A stretch of 48,465 nt of DNA, from assembly GCF_947036865.1 (NCBI RefSeq), contig NZ_CAMQSF010000027.1, positions 1 through 48,465 on the forward strand, read 5' to 3'. Below, one piece after another: positions 11,644-21,793 of the stretch; positions within the stretch are counted from its first letter, which is position 1, and every line of letters begins with the position of its first letter. Position numbers and translations under genes: made by a program. The stretch comes from an uncultured Caulobacter sp. GTDB taxonomy: Bacteria; Pseudomonadota; Alphaproteobacteria; Caulobacterales; Caulobacteraceae. The notes below the pieces were generated by a model. That model searched no databases, was not told the origin of the DNA, and worked only from the letters and a program-made list of their open reading frames with translations.

Positions 11644-12458
11644 TTCAGGTGATCGATCAGGCGGATGGCCGCGATGACGATGGCCGCGAACATCAGGCCG
11701 TCGACGCGGTCCAGCAGGCCGCCGTGGCCGGGGATGATGTCGCCGCTGTCCTTGACCCCGAAGCGGCGCTTGAGGATCGACTCCCAGAGGTCGCCGGCCA
11801 TGGTCGCCAAGCCGCCCAGCAGGCCGATCAACGCCGCCGCCGGCCACACCAGCCGCAGGTCGGCCAGTTCGGCCACCGCCACAGCGCCGATCGCCGCCGC
11901 CACCAGGCCGCCGATGAAGCCCGACCAGGTCTTGTTCGGCGAGATCCGGGGCCACAGCTTGGGCCCCTTCAGCAGGTTGCCGACCACATAGGCGAAGATG
12001 TCGGCGAACCAGGTGACCACGAACAGCAGCAGCGTCCACCACAGCCCGTCGGACAGCGAGCGGACCCACACCATGGCGATGACGGCCGGCGCGATATAGA
12101 CCACGCCATAGGCCGCGTCGGCCCGGCGCTCGACGGCGCCCCGGGCGATCAGACCCGCCAGGAAGGCCCCAATCAGCACGACCGCCCATGCGACGAAGAA
12201 GTGGTGCAGGAAGGCCGCCGCCACGGCGATGGCGCAGAACAGGCCGACCACGGCGCCCACGGCGTTCGGCGCCTTCGGCGCGCTGATCTTGCCCCATTCC
12301 CGCGCCAGGACGCCGGTGCAGACCAGCGACAGCGCCAGGAACCAATAGCCGCCCAGCCAGACGGCCGCCACGACCGTCGGCACGAGCACGGTGGCCGAGA
12401 CCACGCGCGTTCGAAGATTGCCCCAGTTGAAGCGCTTAGCCGGCGACGGCGACGTCAT
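11631..12458 (-). CDS. cdsA: Phosphatidate cytidylyltransferase CdsA
   Basis: CdsA makes CDP-diacylglycerol from phosphatidate and CTP at the inner membrane, the branch point of phospholipid synthesis. The 275-residue protein has about seven or eight hydrophobic helices and ends with the family signature ([20 protein letters not shown] followed by GLLDRVD). The ATG at 12458 lies inside the uppS 3' end (23-nt overlap). The frame is open further upstream but only as an overlap with uppS. Confidence 0.95.
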   Translation of the reverse strand: MTSPSPAKRFNWGNLRTRVVSATVLVPTVVAAVWLGGYWFLALSLVCTGVLAREWGKISAPKAPNAVGAVVGLFCAIAVAAAFLHHFFVAWAVVLIGAFLAGLIARGAVERRADAAYGVVYIAPAVIAMVWVRSLSDGLWWTLLLFVVTWFADIFAYVVGNLLKGPKLWPRISPNKTWSGFIGGLVAAAIGAVAVAELADLRLVWPAAALIGLLGGLATMAGDLWESILKRRFGVKDSGDIIPGHGGLLDRVDGLMFAAIVIAAIRLIDHLKWHH

Positions 12459-13206
12459 CGGCCGCGACCCCTCCGTAACGTCGATCCCGCCGGCGATACT
12501 CCGCGATGGCGGCCGCCAGCGCCTCGGGCCCATAGTCGGGCCAGAGCACGTCCTGGAAGACGAGCTCGGCATAGGCGCAATCCCAGAGCAGGAAGTTCGA
12601 GATCCGCTGCTCGCCGCTGGTGCGCACGATCAGATCGGGCGGCGGCGCCGACGCGGTCGACAGGAACCGTTCGAACATCGCCTCGGTCAGGTCCGAGGCC
12701 TTGGCCTCGCCCCGTTCGACCCGTTCGGCGAAGGTCCGCGCCGCGTCCGTGATGTCGGCCTGACCGCCATAGTTGAAGGCGACCTGCAGCGTGAAAGCGG
12801 TGTTGTCGCGCGTCCGGCGCTCGGCCCGGTCGATCACCTCGGCGATGTCGGCCGACAGGCCGGTGCGGCGGCCGATGACGCGGACGCGAACGCCGGCCTT
12901 GGCCAGGCGCTCGAGGTCCGACTCCACATAGGCCTTGAGCAGGTTCATCAGCTCGGAGACTTCGTGGGCCGGGCGACGCCAGTTCTCGGTCGAGAAGCCG
13001 AAGACCGTCAAAACGCCGACGTTCTGGCTCTGCGCGCCCTCCACGGTGCGCTTGAGGGCGTTGACGCCGGCGCGGTGACCCAGCACGCGCGGCATGCCCC
13101 GCTGCTTCGCCCAGCGGCCGTTGCCATCCATGATAATGGCCACATGCAGACGTTGGTCGGCCGCGTCGGCGTCCGAAACGTTCCGCGGACCGGTGGTCGC
13201 CGGCAT
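12436..13206 (-). CDS. uppS: Undecaprenyl diphosphate synthase (cis-prenyltransferase)
   Basis: UppS extends farnesyl diphosphate with isopentenyl units to the C55 carrier lipid needed for peptidoglycan and O-antigen. The 256-residue protein has the catalytic Asp in HVAIIMDGNGRWAKQRG, the YAFSxENW-like GFSTENWRRP, and the C-terminal motif DLIVRTSGEQRISNFLLWD. The ATG at 13206 is preceded by GGAAGG. An upstream TTG overlapping the frr stop (TTGA, 13257) would add 17 residues but has less support. Confidence 0.95.
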   Translation of the reverse strand: MPATTGPRNVSDADAADQRLHVAIIMDGNGRWAKQRGMPRVLGHRAGVNALKRTVEGAQSQNVGVLTVFGFSTENWRRPAHEVSELMNLLKAYVESDLERLAKAGVRVRVIGRRTGLSADIAEVIDRAERRTRDNTAFTLQVAFNYGGQADITDAARTFAERVERGEAKASDLTEAMFERFLSTASAPPPDLIVRTSGEQRISNFLLWDCAYAELVFQDVLWPDYGPEALAAAIAEYRRRDRRYGGVAADDVAVAG

Positions 13207-13253
13207 TCGCTTCAACCTTCCCTCGTCGTTCCCGAACTCTCCCGAGGGAACGA

Positions 13254-13820
13254 TCAAACCTGCATGATCTCTTGTTCCTTGACTTTCAAGGCCTCGTCGA
13301 TGCGCTTGATGGCTTCGTCGGTCATCTTCTGGACCTCGGTCTCCATCTTCTTGCGCTCATCCTCGGCGACAGCGCCGTCTTTTTCCGCCTTCTTGAGATC
13401 GTCGTTGGCGTCGCGGCGAACGTTTCGCACGGCGATCTTTTGCTGCTCGGCGTACTTGCCGGCGATCTTGGAAAGGTCCTTGCGGCGCTCCTCGGTCAGC
13501 GGCGGGATCGGGATGCGCAGGTTCTGGCCCTCGACGACCGGGTTCAGGCCGAGCCCGGCGGCGCGGATGGCCTTCTCGACCGAGACGACGACGCCGCGAT
13601 CCCAGACGCTGACATTGATCTGGCGCGGCTCGGGGACGCTGACCGAAGCCACGGCGTTCAGCGGCGTGCTGGAGCCGTAGGCCTCGACCATCACCTGATC
13701 CAGCAGGCTGGCCGAGGCGCGGCCGGTGCGCAGGGAGCCGAACTCTTCCTTCAGAGCGGCGACGGCTTTGTCCATGCGGTCGCGATAACGCGACAGGACG
13801 GGTTTTTCGGCGGCGGCCAT
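13254..13820 (-). CDS. frr: Ribosome recycling factor
   Basis: Frr, together with EF-G, splits post-termination ribosomes. The 188-residue protein matches the family length (about 185) and shows the conserved LRTGRAS segment near residue 33, [13 protein letters not shown], and the helical R-rich region [18 protein letters not shown]. The start ATG at 13820 follows GAGGAGAG. It lies 62 nt downstream of pyrH, a pairing conserved in many bacteria. Confidence 0.97.
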   Translation of the reverse strand: MAAAEKPVLSRYRDRMDKAVAALKEEFGSLRTGRASASLLDQVMVEAYGSSTPLNAVASVSVPEPRQINVSVWDRGVVVSVEKAIRAAGLGLNPVVEGQNLRIPIPPLTEERRKDLSKIAGKYAEQQKIAVRNVRRDANDDLKKAEKDGAVAEDERKKMETEVQKMTDEAIKRIDEALKVKEQEIMQV

Positions 13821-13882
13821 GACGGGCTCTCCTCGCTTTCGGCCGCCCGACCCCACGGCCCAGCGGCGACGTTCAAAAAAGA

Positions 13883-14623
13883 TCAGGCGGCGCGGTCGGC
13901 GGCGACCACGGTGTGGGTCCCCTCGCCTCTCAGGACGGTCAGCAGATTGCCACGCCCCTTGATCGAGAAGACCACGATCGGAATGTTGCTGTCGCGCATC
14001 AGCGCCACGGCCGAGGCGTCCATGACCCGCAGATCCTTGGCCAAGACGTCCATATAGGTCAGGGTGTCGTAGCGCTTGGCCGTCGGATCCTTCTTGGGAT
14101 CGGCGGTGTAGACGCCGTCGACGCTGGTGCCCTTGAACAGGGCGTCGCACTGCATCTCCGCCGCGCGCAGGGCCGCGGCGGTGTCGGTGGTGAAGAACGG
14201 ATTGCCGGTGCCGGCCGCGAAGATCACCACGCGGCCCTTCTCGAGGTGCCGCTGGGCGCGGCGGCGGATGTAGGGCTCGCAGACCGTGGCCATCGGGATG
14301 GCCGACTGAACGCGCGTCTGGACGCCGATCCGCTCCAGGGCGTCCTGCATGGCCAGGGCGTTCATCACCGTGGCCAGCATGCCCATATAGTCGGCGCTGG
14401 AGCGCTCCATGCCCTTGGCCGCGCCCGCCATGCCGCGGAAGATGTTGCCGCCGCCGATCACCAGGCACAGCTCGACGCCCGACTTGACGATCTCGGCCAC
14501 GTCCTCGGCCACGGATTGAACGGTGTTGGTGTCGATGCCGTAGGGCGTGTCGCCCATCAGCACCTCGCCGGAGACTTTCAGCAGGATGCGGCGGAATTTG
14601 AAGGGCGCGCTGGTATCGGACAT
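13883..14623 (-). CDS. pyrH: UMP kinase PyrH
   Basis: PyrH phosphorylates UMP to UDP for RNA, DNA and nucleotide-sugar synthesis, including the UDP-GlcNAc used by LpxA. The 246-residue amino-acid-kinase-fold protein shows [14 protein letters not shown] at the N-terminus, the glycine-rich [10 protein letters not shown], and [20 protein letters not shown]. Length equals the family norm. A sigma-70-like promoter lies directly upstream (14665-14693), and the tsf terminator separates it from the ribosomal genes. I therefore read it as the first gene of the pyrH-to-lpxB transcription unit. Confidence 0.97.
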   Translation of the reverse strand: MSDTSAPFKFRRILLKVSGEVLMGDTPYGIDTNTVQSVAEDVAEIVKSGVELCLVIGGGNIFRGMAGAAKGMERSSADYMGMLATVMNALAMQDALERIGVQTRVQSAIPMATVCEPYIRRRAQRHLEKGRVVIFAAGTGNPFFTTDTAAALRAAEMQCDALFKGTSVDGVYTADPKKDPTAKRYDTLTYMDVLAKDLRVMDASAVALMRDSNIPIVVFSIKGRGNLLTVLRGEGTHTVVAADRAA

Positions 14624-14664
14624 GGACCGCTATTCCTGAGTCGTCGGCACGCACATTACGCGCG

Positions 14665-14693
14665 TTGTACAGAAGTGGGATGGATTTTGCCAA
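14665..14693 (-). promoter_or_regulatory. Candidate promoter of pyrH
   Basis: On the minus strand a -35 element TTGGCA (14693-14688) and a -10 element GTACAA (14670-14665) are separated by 17 bp. They would start transcription about 35 nt before the pyrH ATG. The promoter lies after the two hairpins that follow tsf. Read by eye only. Confidence 0.5.
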
Positions 14694-14721
14694 CCAAGGC
14701 TCAAGGCCGAACGGCGGGCGC

Positions 14722-14758
14722 AAAAAGGGCGCGGCGCGCGTCTAGACGCGCCGCGCCC
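14722..14758 (-). terminator. Rho-independent terminator after tsf
   Basis: A 12-bp GC-only stem (14727-14738 with 14747-14758) is followed on the minus strand by five U residues (14726-14722). It lies about 40 nt downstream of the tsf stop. The loop region contains a nested palindrome (CGCGTCTAGACGCG), so an alternative fold with a bulge exists. Confidence 0.8.
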
Positions 14759-14767
14759 TGATTGTCT

Positions 14768-14791
14768 GTCGAGGATCCAGCGATCCTCGAC
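14768..14791. repeat. Perfect inverted repeat between tsf stop and its terminator
   Basis: Arms GTCGAGGATC (14768-14777) and GATCCTCGAC (14782-14791) pair perfectly around a 4-nt loop. It sits 8 nt after the tsf stop and ahead of the terminator hairpin. Without its own U-run it may protect the mRNA 3' end or serve as a protein site. Confidence 0.7.
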
Positions 14792-14799
14792 GAAGGGCC

Positions 14800-15738
14800 T
14801 TAGGCTTGGCCGGTCATCGAGGCGACTTCAGCGGCGAAGTCGTCCTGCTTCTTTTCCACGCCTTCGCCCAGGGCCAGGCGCGTGAAGCCCTTCACGGTCA
14901 CCGGGGCGCCCAGGGTCTTGGCCGTCTCGGCGACCAGCTGCTCGACCGTCTGGTCCGGGTTCATGACGAAGGCCTGCTTCAGCAGCACGACTTCTTCCAG
15001 GAACTTGCGGATGCGGCCTTCGATCATCTTTTCGACGACGGCGGCCGGCTTGCCCGATTCCAGGGCCTGCTCGGTGAACACGGCCTTTTCACGCTCGATG
15101 GCGGCCGGGTCCAGATCGTCCGGCGACAGCGACAGCGGGGCGGTCGCGGCGACGTGCATGGCGATCTTGCGGCCCAGCTCGCGCAGGGCGGCCTTGTCGC
15201 CGGTCGAGTCCAGCGCGACCAGCACGCCGATGCGGCCGAGGTCGGGCGCGGTGGCGTTGTGGATGTACGAGGCGACGACGCCGTTCTCGATCGTCCACTT
15301 GGCCGCGCGACGCACCATCATGTTCTCGCCGATCGTGGCGATCAGGTTGGTCAGGTGATCCTGCACGGTCTCGCCGCCGGCCAGCTTGGCCGAGGTGATG
15401 GCCTCGATCGAGCCGTCGGTGGCCACGGCCGCCTGGGCGATCTGGCGCGCGGCGCCTTGGAACAGGTCGTTGCGCGACACGAAATCGGTCTCGGCGTTCA
15501 CCTCGACGGCGGCGGCGGTTTCGCCCGCGCCGGTGTCGACGACGGCGATCGCCACCAGACCTTCGGCGGCGGCGCGGTCAGCCTTCTTGGCGGCCTTGGA
15601 CAGGCCCTTGGCGCGCAGCCAGTCGATGGAGGCTTCGATGTCGCCGTTGTTCTCGGCCAGAGCCTTCTTGCAGTCCATCATGCCGACGCCGGACTTTTCG
15701 CGCAGTTCCTTGACGAGGGCGGCGGTGATCTCAGCCAT
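14800..15738 (-). CDS. tsf: Elongation factor Ts
   Basis: EF-Ts is the nucleotide-exchange factor that regenerates EF-Tu-GTP. The 312-residue protein starts with an N-terminal UBA-like domain ([27 protein letters not shown]). It then has the core domain with the [11 protein letters not shown] motif that inserts into EF-Tu, a dimerisation domain and a short C-terminal helix. A GGAGAG Shine-Dalgarno sequence precedes the ATG at 15738. It follows rpsB after a 149-nt gap that holds a strong hairpin, so its level may be tuned relative to S2. Confidence 0.97.
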   Translation of the reverse strand: MAEITAALVKELREKSGVGMMDCKKALAENNGDIEASIDWLRAKGLSKAAKKADRAAAEGLVAIAVVDTGAGETAAAVEVNAETDFVSRNDLFQGAARQIAQAAVATDGSIEAITSAKLAGGETVQDHLTNLIATIGENMMVRRAAKWTIENGVVASYIHNATAPDLGRIGVLVALDSTGDKAALRELGRKIAMHVAATAPLSLSPDDLDPAAIEREKAVFTEQALESGKPAAVVEKMIEGRIRKFLEEVVLLKQAFVMNPDQTVEQLVAETAKTLGAPVTVKGFTRLALGEGVEKKQDDFAAEVASMTGQA

Positions 15739-15802
15739 CGATTCTCTCCAGATTCAAACGTTTAGCGACCGGGCGCGTAGCCCGCCAAAGCTATAAAGAT
15801 CA

Positions 15803-15828
15803 GGGACCGGGCTTCTTAGCCCGGTCCC
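15803..15828 (-). terminator. Intergenic hairpin between rpsB and tsf (attenuator or partial terminator)
   Basis: Perfect 10-bp arms GGGACCGGGC and GCCCGGTCCC enclose a 6-nt loop. On the minus strand the hairpin is followed by UGAUCUUUAUAG, a broken U-tract, so termination may be incomplete. That suits a site lowering transcription of tsf relative to rpsB. Confidence 0.6.
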
Positions 15829-15887
15829 GTGTCAGGGTCGCGACGGTCGCCGCGCGGCCGGACGGCCAGCGGCGACACGTTGGGAAA

Positions 15888-16700
15888 TCAGCCTTCGGCC
15901 GTTTCCGGGGCCGCCTCGGCGGCGGCTTCCGGGGCTTCCGGCGCCAGTTCGCGGGCCAGGGCCGGCTCGACCGGGGCCACCGAGGCGCCCAGGTCGACGC
16001 CCGCGGCGGCTTGACCGGCGGCCAGACCGTCGAGGACGGCGTCGGCGATCAGGTCGCAGTACAGCTGCAGGGCGCGGGCGGCGTCGTCGTTACCCGGGAT
16101 CGGATAGGTGATGCCGTCCGGATCGCAGTTGGTGTCGAGGATGGCGACGACCGGGATGTTCAGCTTGCGGGCTTCCAGGATCGCGATCGCTTCCTTGTTG
16201 GTGTCGATCACGAACATGATGTCGGGGATGCCGCCCATGTCCTTGATGCCGCCCAGCGACAGTTCCAGCTTGTCGCGCTCGCGGGTCAGCTGCAGCAGTT
16301 CCTTCTTGGAACGGCCTTGGCCTTCGCCGGCCAGGACGCCTTCCAGCTCGCGCAGGCGGGCGATCGAGCCCGAGACGGTGCGCCAGTTGGTCAGGGTGCC
16401 GCCGAGCCAGCGGTGGTTCACATAGTACTGGGCGCAGCGCTTGGCGGCCGTGGCGACCGGGTCGCTGGCCTGGCGCTTGGTGCCGACGAACAGCACGCGA
16501 CCGCCGGCGGCGGCGACTTCACGGACCTTCACCAGGGCTTGGTGCAGCAGCGGGATGGTCTGCGACAGGTCGATGATGTGGATGTTCGAGCGCGAGCCGA
16601 AGATGTAGCGGTCCATCTTCGGGTTCCAGCGGTGCGTCTGGTGGCCGAAGTGGGCGCCGGCTTCCAGGAGCTGACGCATGGAGAATTCGGGAAGAGCCAT
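15888..16700 (-). CDS. rpsB: 30S ribosomal protein S2
   Basis: S2 binds the 30S subunit near S1. The 270-residue product starts [20 protein letters not shown] and carries the conserved [26 protein letters not shown] and [13 protein letters not shown] motifs. It is about 30 residues longer than E. coli S2 (241) because of a C-terminal Ala/Glu/Pro-rich tail from about residue 232. Such tails are seen in other alphaproteobacteria. The upstream in-frame codons are the leader, not coding. A promoter lies about 130 nt upstream. Confidence 0.97.
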   Translation of the reverse strand: MALPEFSMRQLLEAGAHFGHQTHRWNPKMDRYIFGSRSNIHIIDLSQTIPLLHQALVKVREVAAAGGRVLFVGTKRQASDPVATAAKRCAQYYVNHRWLGGTLTNWRTVSGSIARLRELEGVLAGEGQGRSKKELLQLTRERDKLELSLGGIKDMGGIPDIMFVIDTNKEAIAILEARKLNIPVVAILDTNCDPDGITYPIPGNDDAARALQLYCDLIADAVLDGLAAGQAAAGVDLGASVAPVEPALARELAPEAPEAAAEAAPETAEG

Positions 16701-16826
16701 CGGGCCTTTGTCCTTTTTCCGGTTGAACCTCCGCGGACACCCCCGTTCCAGACCATTCTGGAGCGGGACCGGAACGGCCGGACCGGGATTTCTCCCCGGC
16801 GCTGCCGAACATCCGCGTGTGGAATG
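16701..16826 (-). promoter_or_regulatory. Structured 5' leader of rpsB
   Basis: The roughly 126 nt between the inferred transcription start and the rpsB ATG contain several hairpin-forming stretches. The clearest pairs CGCTCCAGA with TCTGGAACG around a 4-nt loop (about 16750-16773), and a short GCCGGGGAGAAATCCCGG-like stem lies upstream. S2 is known to repress its own mRNA in some bacteria; that this leader does so is inference. Confidence 0.35.
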
Positions 16827-16832
16827 GGCGCG

Positions 16833-16861
16833 CAGATAGTCGTTTGGCGGAGAAAAGGCAA
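16833..16861 (-). promoter_or_regulatory. Candidate promoter of rpsB-tsf
   Basis: Minus-strand TTGCCT (16861-16856) and TATCTG (16838-16833) are spaced by 17 bp, giving a start about 126 nt before rpsB. This region separates rpsB from the divergent phosphatase gene. Confidence 0.5.
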
Positions 16862-17059
16862 GCCCTTGGCGCGAAATGGCGGCCCAGCGCTCGTTCCTTG
16901 CCAGGGTGAAAGCGCCCGCGAGCACATCCGGCCCCGGCGGCCAGCCGCGAACGCGGAGAGCGCCGCGACATCATCTGGTTTCGTCGCCTAGGCGACACAG
17001 GCGGACTGAGGCTCCTCCGCGTCCGCGTCGTCGATATGAGCGAGGCGGGAGGAGGCTTG

Positions 17060-17710
17060 ATGCTCGCGGTCTTCGATCTGGACGGAACTCTGCTCGACGG
17101 CGATTCCACGGCGCTCTGGCTTTGGGACCGGATGCGCCGCTCGCCGCCGCGCGCGCTGGCGATGCTGGCGATCGCGCCAATCGCCGTGCCGATGGTGGCG
17201 ATCCCGCGCACGCGCCGCGCCGGCGCCTCGATCCTGCTCTGGATCGCCACGGTCGGGCTCCGCGAAAGAGACCTGCAAGCCTCCTGCGAGGCGTTCGGCG
17301 AACGGTTCCGCGCCGGGACCAGCGCGCTGTCCTGGCGCGCCGGCGGTCTGGCCGCTCTGCGCGACCATCTGACCCGCGGAGAGCGGGTCGTGGTGGTCAC
17401 GGCGGCCCCCGCGGTGCTGGCCAAGGCCTTGATCGGCCCGCTGGGCGAGCCCATCGAGGTGCTGGGCACCTCGCTGAAGCGCCGCGCCGGCGGCTGGGTC
17501 GCCGACGTCCATTGCCGCAACCAGCGCAAGTGCCAGGCCCTGGCCGAAGCCGGCCACGGCGCGCGCTGGGCCTATGCCTATACCGACAGCCTCGACGACC
17601 TGCCGCTGCTGCGCGCCGCCGAGAGGCCCGTGATCGTCAAGGGCGGCAAGGCGGCCGAGCGACGGCTGTTTCGGGCTGGCCTGGCCAACGGCCGCGCGGC
17701 GGCCTGGTGA
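17060..17710 (+). CDS. HAD-family phosphatase (HAD-IB, PSPase/SerB-like)
   Basis: The 216-residue protein has all four haloacid-dehalogenase motifs. Motif I is VFDLDGTLLDGDS at residues 4-16 with the nucleophile and acid/base Asp, and motif II is VVVVTAAP near 115. Motif III is a Lys near 145 or 160, and motif IV is YTDSLDDLPLL near 180. The insertion after motif I is helical and partly hydrophobic (LAMLAIAPIAVPMVAI), as in HAD-IB enzymes related to phosphoserine phosphatase. The substrate cannot be told. I start at 17060, where GGAGG lies 4 nt before the ATG, rather than at the ATG at 17036, which lacks such a site. Confidence 0.85.
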   Translation: MLAVFDLDGTLLDGDSTALWLWDRMRRSPPRALAMLAIAPIAVPMVAIPRTRRAGASILLWIATVGLRERDLQASCEAFGERFRAGTSALSWRAGGLAALRDHLTRGERVVVVTAAPAVLAKALIGPLGEPIEVLGTSLKRRAGGWVADVHCRNQRKCQALAEAGHGARWAYAYTDSLDDLPLLRAAERPVIVKGGKAAERRLFRAGLANGRAAAW

Positions 17711-18178
17711 GCCGAGGCGCTCACGGGACGATCTTCAGCGAGGCCCGCGAACACCGACGACGCTCAGGTCCGTCGCCATCTTGGGGGTCGCCGCCGATCT
17801 CGCGCCGGATCGACAGGCGCTACCGGTTCGCCGAGCGGCGTCGGGTCTCTTCGAGTTCTTCCACTGAAATAGCGCCCCAGCCCCGTCGCGGCCTTCAGCC
17901 TGGCCGTCTGGCGACATGGCGTTCGCTTGGCTTCAAGGCCCTACGGTTTCGAGACAGAACGTCAGCCAGAGCCGGGGGCACGCACCAAGCTGGCGCTCGG
18001 CTAGGCCTCCTCTTAAGCCCGCGCCGCCTCCAGTTCATCGAAGGGCATGGCTCCCGAGACGCTTTCGAGCCCGGCCTAGGCCTCACCATTCGTCTCTCGG
18101 CCCGCCGCCACGACGGCGCGTCCACACGTCTCGTCTTCCCACGCGCTCCTAGTCCGAGCAAACGCAACGGGATTATTC
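17711..18178. other. Gene-free interval between the HAD phosphatase and dnaE
   Basis: These 468 bp contain no reading frame I would call. Minus-strand stretches look coding-like but are broken by stops. Examples are a frame ending MPFDELEAARA then TAA (about 18048-18013) preceded by an in-frame TAG, and a charged frame with ISVEELEETRRRSANR, a TAG, then RLSIRREIGG (about 17868-17737). A decayed small gene is possible. I see no tRNA, no convincing terminator and no repeat. Confidence 0.4.
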
Positions 18179-21100
18179 CTAGACATCCTCCAGCAGCGCC
18201 ACCCCGGGCGCGGTCTTCAACGCGCCGCGCAAGGCGGCGTCCAGCGTGTAGCGCCCCGGCAGACGCAGTTCGATCTCGCGGCCGCCGCCGATGGCCGCCA
18301 CCACCGTGACCTCCCCGCCCCTCTGCGACTGCGCGGGTTCGAGACGGCGCTTCAAGGCTTCGATCTCGGCCGCGCTTGGCGACAGGTGGACGCGCAGGCC
18401 GGCGACGACGTTCTCGATCGCCTTTTCGATCGGCTCGGCGTCGTCGCCGAAGAAGCGAACCTCGCCGTCGCGCGCCTTGGCCCGAACCTTGATCGCCACG
18501 GCCTTGCCCGGCTCCAGCACGTCGCGGCATTTGCGCAGGCTTTCGGGGGGGAACAGCACCTCGTACTCGCCGGTCGGGTCCGACAGCGAGACGAAGGCGA
18601 ACTTCTCGCCGCTTTGCGAGGCGCGCTCCTGCCGGCGGCGGACCACGCCGCACATGCGGAAGGCTTCCATCCCGGCCTCGGCTTGGGCCATGGCCTCGGT
18701 CAGCATCGCCGTGCGGCGGCGACGCAGCAGGCCGACCATGTCCTCCAGAGGGTGCCCGGTCAGATAGAAACCGACGGCCGAGAGTTCCTCGTCCAGCAGA
18801 TCGACCTGGTTCCAGGTCTCGGTCTTGGAGAGGCGGGGTCGCCCCGCGCCCGGATCGGCGCCGAACAGACCGCCCTGCCCGCCCTGGCGGTCGGCATAGA
18901 CGCTCTGGGCGTGCGCGATCAGTACGTCGGCGGAGGCCACGATCTGAGCCCGGTTCTTGTGGATCGAGTCGAAGGCGCCGGCCCGGGCCAGGTTTTCGAT
19001 CGCGCGCTTGTTGACCTGCTTGGGATCGATCCGCTCGACAAAATCGAAGATGTCGCGGAACGGCCCGCCCTCCTCGCGGACGGCCACCAGATGCTTCATC
19101 GCCTCCAGGCCGACATTTCGGATCGCCCCCAGCGCGTACAGCACCTCGCCGTTCTCGACCTCGAAATCGGCGCCGGCGACATTGACGTCCGGCGCCCGCA
19201 CCGTGACGTCGAACTTGCGGGCGTCCTGGTGGAAGACCGCCAGCTTGTCGGTGTTCGACAGATCAAGGCTCATCGAGGCGGCGAAGAACTCGACCGGCGT
19301 GTTCGCCTTCAGCCAGGCCGTCTGGTACGAGATGAAGGCATAGGCGGCGGCGTGCGACTTGTTGAAGCCGTAGCCGGCGAACTTGGCCACCAGTTCGAAG
19401 ATCGAGCCCGACTGCTCCTCGGGAACGCCCTTCTCCTTGGCGCCGGAGACGAAACGGATCTTCTGTAGATCCATTTCCTCCTTCTTCTTCTTGCCCATGG
19501 CCCGGCGCAGCAGGTCGGCCTCGCCCAGGCTGTAGCCCGCCAGGATCTGGGCGATCTGCATCACCTGTTCCTGATAGACGATGACGCCGTAGGTCTCCTT
19601 CAGCACCCCCTCCAGCGAGGGATGCAGGGTGTCGACGGGTTTGCGGCCGAACTTGCAGTCGACGAAGGTGTCGATGTTGTCCATCGGACCAGGGCGATAC
19701 AGCGAGATCAGCGCGGTGATCTCCTCGATCGAGCCGCAGCGCATCTTGCGCAGCGTGTCGCGCATGCCCTGGCTTTCGAGCTGGAACACCCCGACCGTCT
19801 GGCCCGAGGCGAGCAGCTCATAGGTCTTGGCGTCGTCGAACGGCAGCCTGCCCAGATCGATGTCGAAGCCGCGCTTCTTCAGGTGCTTAACCGCGCGGTC
19901 GAGCACCGTCAGGGTCTTCAGGCCCAGGAAGTCGAACTTCACCAGGCCAGCGCTCTCGACCCATTTCATGTTGAACTGGGTGGCGGGCAGGTCCGAGCGC
20001 GGATCCTTGTAGAGCGGGGTCAGTTGGGTGAGCGGCCGGTCGCCGATCACCACGCCGGCCGCGTGGGTCGAGGCGTTGCGGAACAGGCCTTCCAGTTGCA
20101 GGGCGACGTCGAGACAGGCCGAGACGTTGGCGTCTTCCTTCTTGGCCTGCTTCAGGCGAGGTTCCAGCTCGATGGCCTGAGCCAGGGTCACCGGCGCGGC
20201 CGGATTGTTCGGCACCATCTTGCAGAGGCGATCGACGAGCCCGAGCGGCAATTGCATCACCCGGCCCACGTCGCGCAGCACGGCGCGCGCCTGCAGAGAG
20301 CCGAACGTGATGATCTGGGCCACGCGATCGCGGCCGTACTTTTCCTGCACGTAGGAGATCACCTCTTCGCGCCGCTCCTGGCAGAAGTCGACGTCGAAGT
20401 CGGGCATCGAGACCCGCTCGGGATTGAGGAAGCGCTCGAACAGCAGGCCGAAGCGAAGCGGGTCGAGGTCGGTGATGGTCAGCACCCAGGCGACCAGCGA
20501 ACCGGCCCCCGAACCCCGCCCCGGCCCCACCGGAATGCCGTGCGCCTTGCCCCACTTGATGAAGTCCGACACGATCAGGAAGTAGCCTGGGAAGCCCATC
20601 TTCTCGATGATGCCCAGCTCGAACTCGAGCCGCTTCCAGTACTCCTCCTCGGGGGCGGACAGGGTCAGCCCGTCGAGGCGCATCTTGAGGCCCTCGCGGG
20701 CCTGATGGCGCAGTTCCTCGGCCTCGTTGCGACCGTCGCCCGTCGGGAAGCTGGGCAGGATCGGCGCGCGCTTGTGGACCATGAAGGCGCAGCGCCGGGC
20801 GATGTCGAGCGTGTTGTCGCAAGCTTCCGGCAGATCCGAGAACAACTTGCGCATGTCGGCGGCCGGCTTGAACCAGTGCTCGGGCGTGACGCGACGTCGC
20901 TCGTCCTGCCCGACGAACGCGCCGTCGGCGATGCACAGCAAGGCGTCGTGCGCGTCGTAGAAGCCTTCCTTGGCGAAATAGACGTCGTTGGTGGCGACCA
21001 GCGGCACGTCGTTGTCATAGGCCCAATGGACCAGGCCAGGCTCGGCCGCCGCCTGCTTGGGCAGGCCGTGACGCTGCAGCTCGACATAGAAGCGGTCGCC

Positions 21101-21610
21101 GAAGACCCGATGCATCTCGGCCAGGGCCGCCGCGGCCTCGCCCGACTTGCCGGCGGCGAACAGGGCGTCCACCGGCCCGTCGGTCCCGCCCGACAGCAGG
21201 ATCAGGCCCTCGCTGTACCGCGCCACCTTGGCCCAAGGCACGATCGGCTCGGGCAGTTCGGCGCTGTCGAGATAGGCGATCGACGACAGCTCGGAGAGGT
21301 TCAGATAGCCCTGCTCGCTCTGCGCCAGGAGCGTGACCGTCGGCGCGCGCGCCCAGCGTTCCGTCGGACCGCCGCCGATGCCGGTGACCGGCAAGGCGCA
21401 ACCGATGATGGGCTGCACCCCCGCGTCCTTGGCGTAGGACGAATATTCCAAGGCGCCGAACAGGTTGGCCCGGTCGGCGAGACCGGCGGCCGGCATTCCG
21501 GCCGCGGCGGCCAGCTTGCCGATCTGGTCGGCCTTGATGGCCCCTTCGAGCAGCGAATAGGCCGAACGGACCCGCAGGTGGACGAAACCTTGCCCCTCCG
21601 CGTCCGCCAT
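18179..21610 (-). CDS. dnaE: DNA polymerase III subunit alpha (replicative)
   Basis: DnaE is the catalytic subunit of the chromosomal replicase. The 1143-residue protein starts with a PHP domain ([18 protein letters not shown]). The palm carries catalytic aspartates in PDFDVDF near residue 400 and [16 protein letters not shown] near 555. Fingers, a helix-hairpin-helix region ([20 protein letters not shown], then the RAGAFDSI segment) and an OB-fold near 980-1060 follow. Full-length features and housekeeping context mark it as the replicative DnaE, not the error-prone DnaE2. GGAG precedes the ATG at 21610. It lies only 36 nt after the sidA-like gene, with no terminator between, so read-through from the SOS promoter is possible. 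Confidence 0.96.
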   Translation of the reverse strand: MADAEGQGFVHLRVRSAYSLLEGAIKADQIGKLAAAAGMPAAGLADRANLFGALEYSSYAKDAGVQPIIGCALPVTGIGGGPTERWARAPTVTLLAQSEQGYLNLSELSSIAYLDSAELPEPIVPWAKVARYSEGLILLSGGTDGPVDALFAAGKSGEAAAALAEMHRVFGDRFYVELQRHGLPKQAAAEPGLVHWAYDNDVPLVATNDVYFAKEGFYDAHDALLCIADGAFVGQDERRRVTPEHWFKPAADMRKLFSDLPEACDNTLDIARRCAFMVHKRAPILPSFPTGDGRNEAEELRHQAREGLKMRLDGLTLSAPEEEYWKRLEFELGIIEKMGFPGYFLIVSDFIKWGKAHGIPVGPGRGSGAGSLVAWVLTITDLDPLRFGLLFERFLNPERVSMPDFDVDFCQERREEVISYVQEKYGRDRVAQIITFGSLQARAVLRDVGRVMQLPLGLVDRLCKMVPNNPAAPVTLAQAIELEPRLKQAKKEDANVSACLDVALQLEGLFRNASTHAAGVVIGDRPLTQLTPLYKDPRSDLPATQFNMKWVESAGLVKFDFLGLKTLTVLDRAVKHLKKRGFDIDLGRLPFDDAKTYELLASGQTVGVFQLESQGMRDTLRKMRCGSIEEITALISLYRPGPMDNIDTFVDCKFGRKPVDTLHPSLEGVLKETYGVIVYQEQVMQIAQILAGYSLGEADLLRRAMGKKKKEEMDLQKIRFVSGAKEKGVPEEQSGSIFELVAKFAGYGFNKSHAAAYAFISYQTAWLKANTPVEFFAASMSLDLSNTDKLAVFHQDARKFDVTVRAPDVNVAGADFEVENGEVLYALGAIRNVGLEAMKHLVAVREEGGPFRDIFDFVERIDPKQVNKRAIENLARAGAFDSIHKNRAQIVASADVLIAHAQSVYADRQGGQGGLFGADPGAGRPRLSKTETWNQVDLLDEELSAVGFYLTGHPLEDMVGLLRRRRTAMLTEAMAQAEAGMEAFRMCGVVRRRQERASQSGEKFAFVSLSDPTGEYEVLFPPESLRKCRDVLEPGKAVAIKVRAKARDGEVRFFGDDAEPIEKAIENVVAGLRVHLSPSAAEIEALKRRLEPAQSQRGGEVTVVAAIGGGREIELRLPGRYTLDAALRGALKTAPGVALLEDV

Positions 21611-21646
21611 CGCCGTTCTCCGCTACACCCCAGCCGCCCGCGCGAC

Positions 21647-21736
21647 TCAGGCCACCAACTGGGCGACCGTGCACATCATCCAGACGAAGCCGGCGACGGA
21701 CACAAGGGCCAAAGACTCACGCGCGACACGGATCAT
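21647..21736 (-). CDS. sidA: SidA-like SOS-induced cell-division inhibitor, 29 aa
   Basis: This 29-codon gene encodes a tiny membrane peptide: a short basic start (MIRVARES) and one hydrophobic helix over residues 9-28 ([20 protein letters not shown]). A perfect GGAGG lies 5 nt before the ATG at 21736. A promoter with a LexA box over its -35 lies about 50 nt upstream. SidA of Caulobacter crescentus is a 29-residue, single-helix inner-membrane peptide induced by the SOS response that blocks division through late divisome proteins FtsW/FtsN. Length, topology, the SOS operator and the Caulobacter-like setting all match. I recognise it on these grounds but could not align it to the reference. Confidence 0.85.
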   Translation of the reverse strand: MIRVARESLALVSVAGFVWMMCTVAQLVA

Positions 21737-21764
21737 CGGAACCTCCACAGATTTCTTGTTTTGT

Positions 21765-21793
21765 TCCATATTCCGCTTTTGTTCTGTTCACAA
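21765..21793 (-). promoter_or_regulatory. Promoter of the sidA-like gene
   Basis: Minus-strand TTGTGA (21793-21788) and TATGGA (21770-21765) are separated by 17 bp. Transcription would start near 21758, leaving a 5' leader of only about 22 nt that carries the GGAGG site. The -35 hexamer lies inside the LexA box, so LexA binding would exclude RNA polymerase. Confidence 0.65.

Noticed and set aside
17735..17917. 60-codon minus-strand frame after the HAD phosphatase
   Set aside because: It has no Shine-Dalgarno sequence, a polar low-complexity translation and a competing coding-like pattern in another frame.
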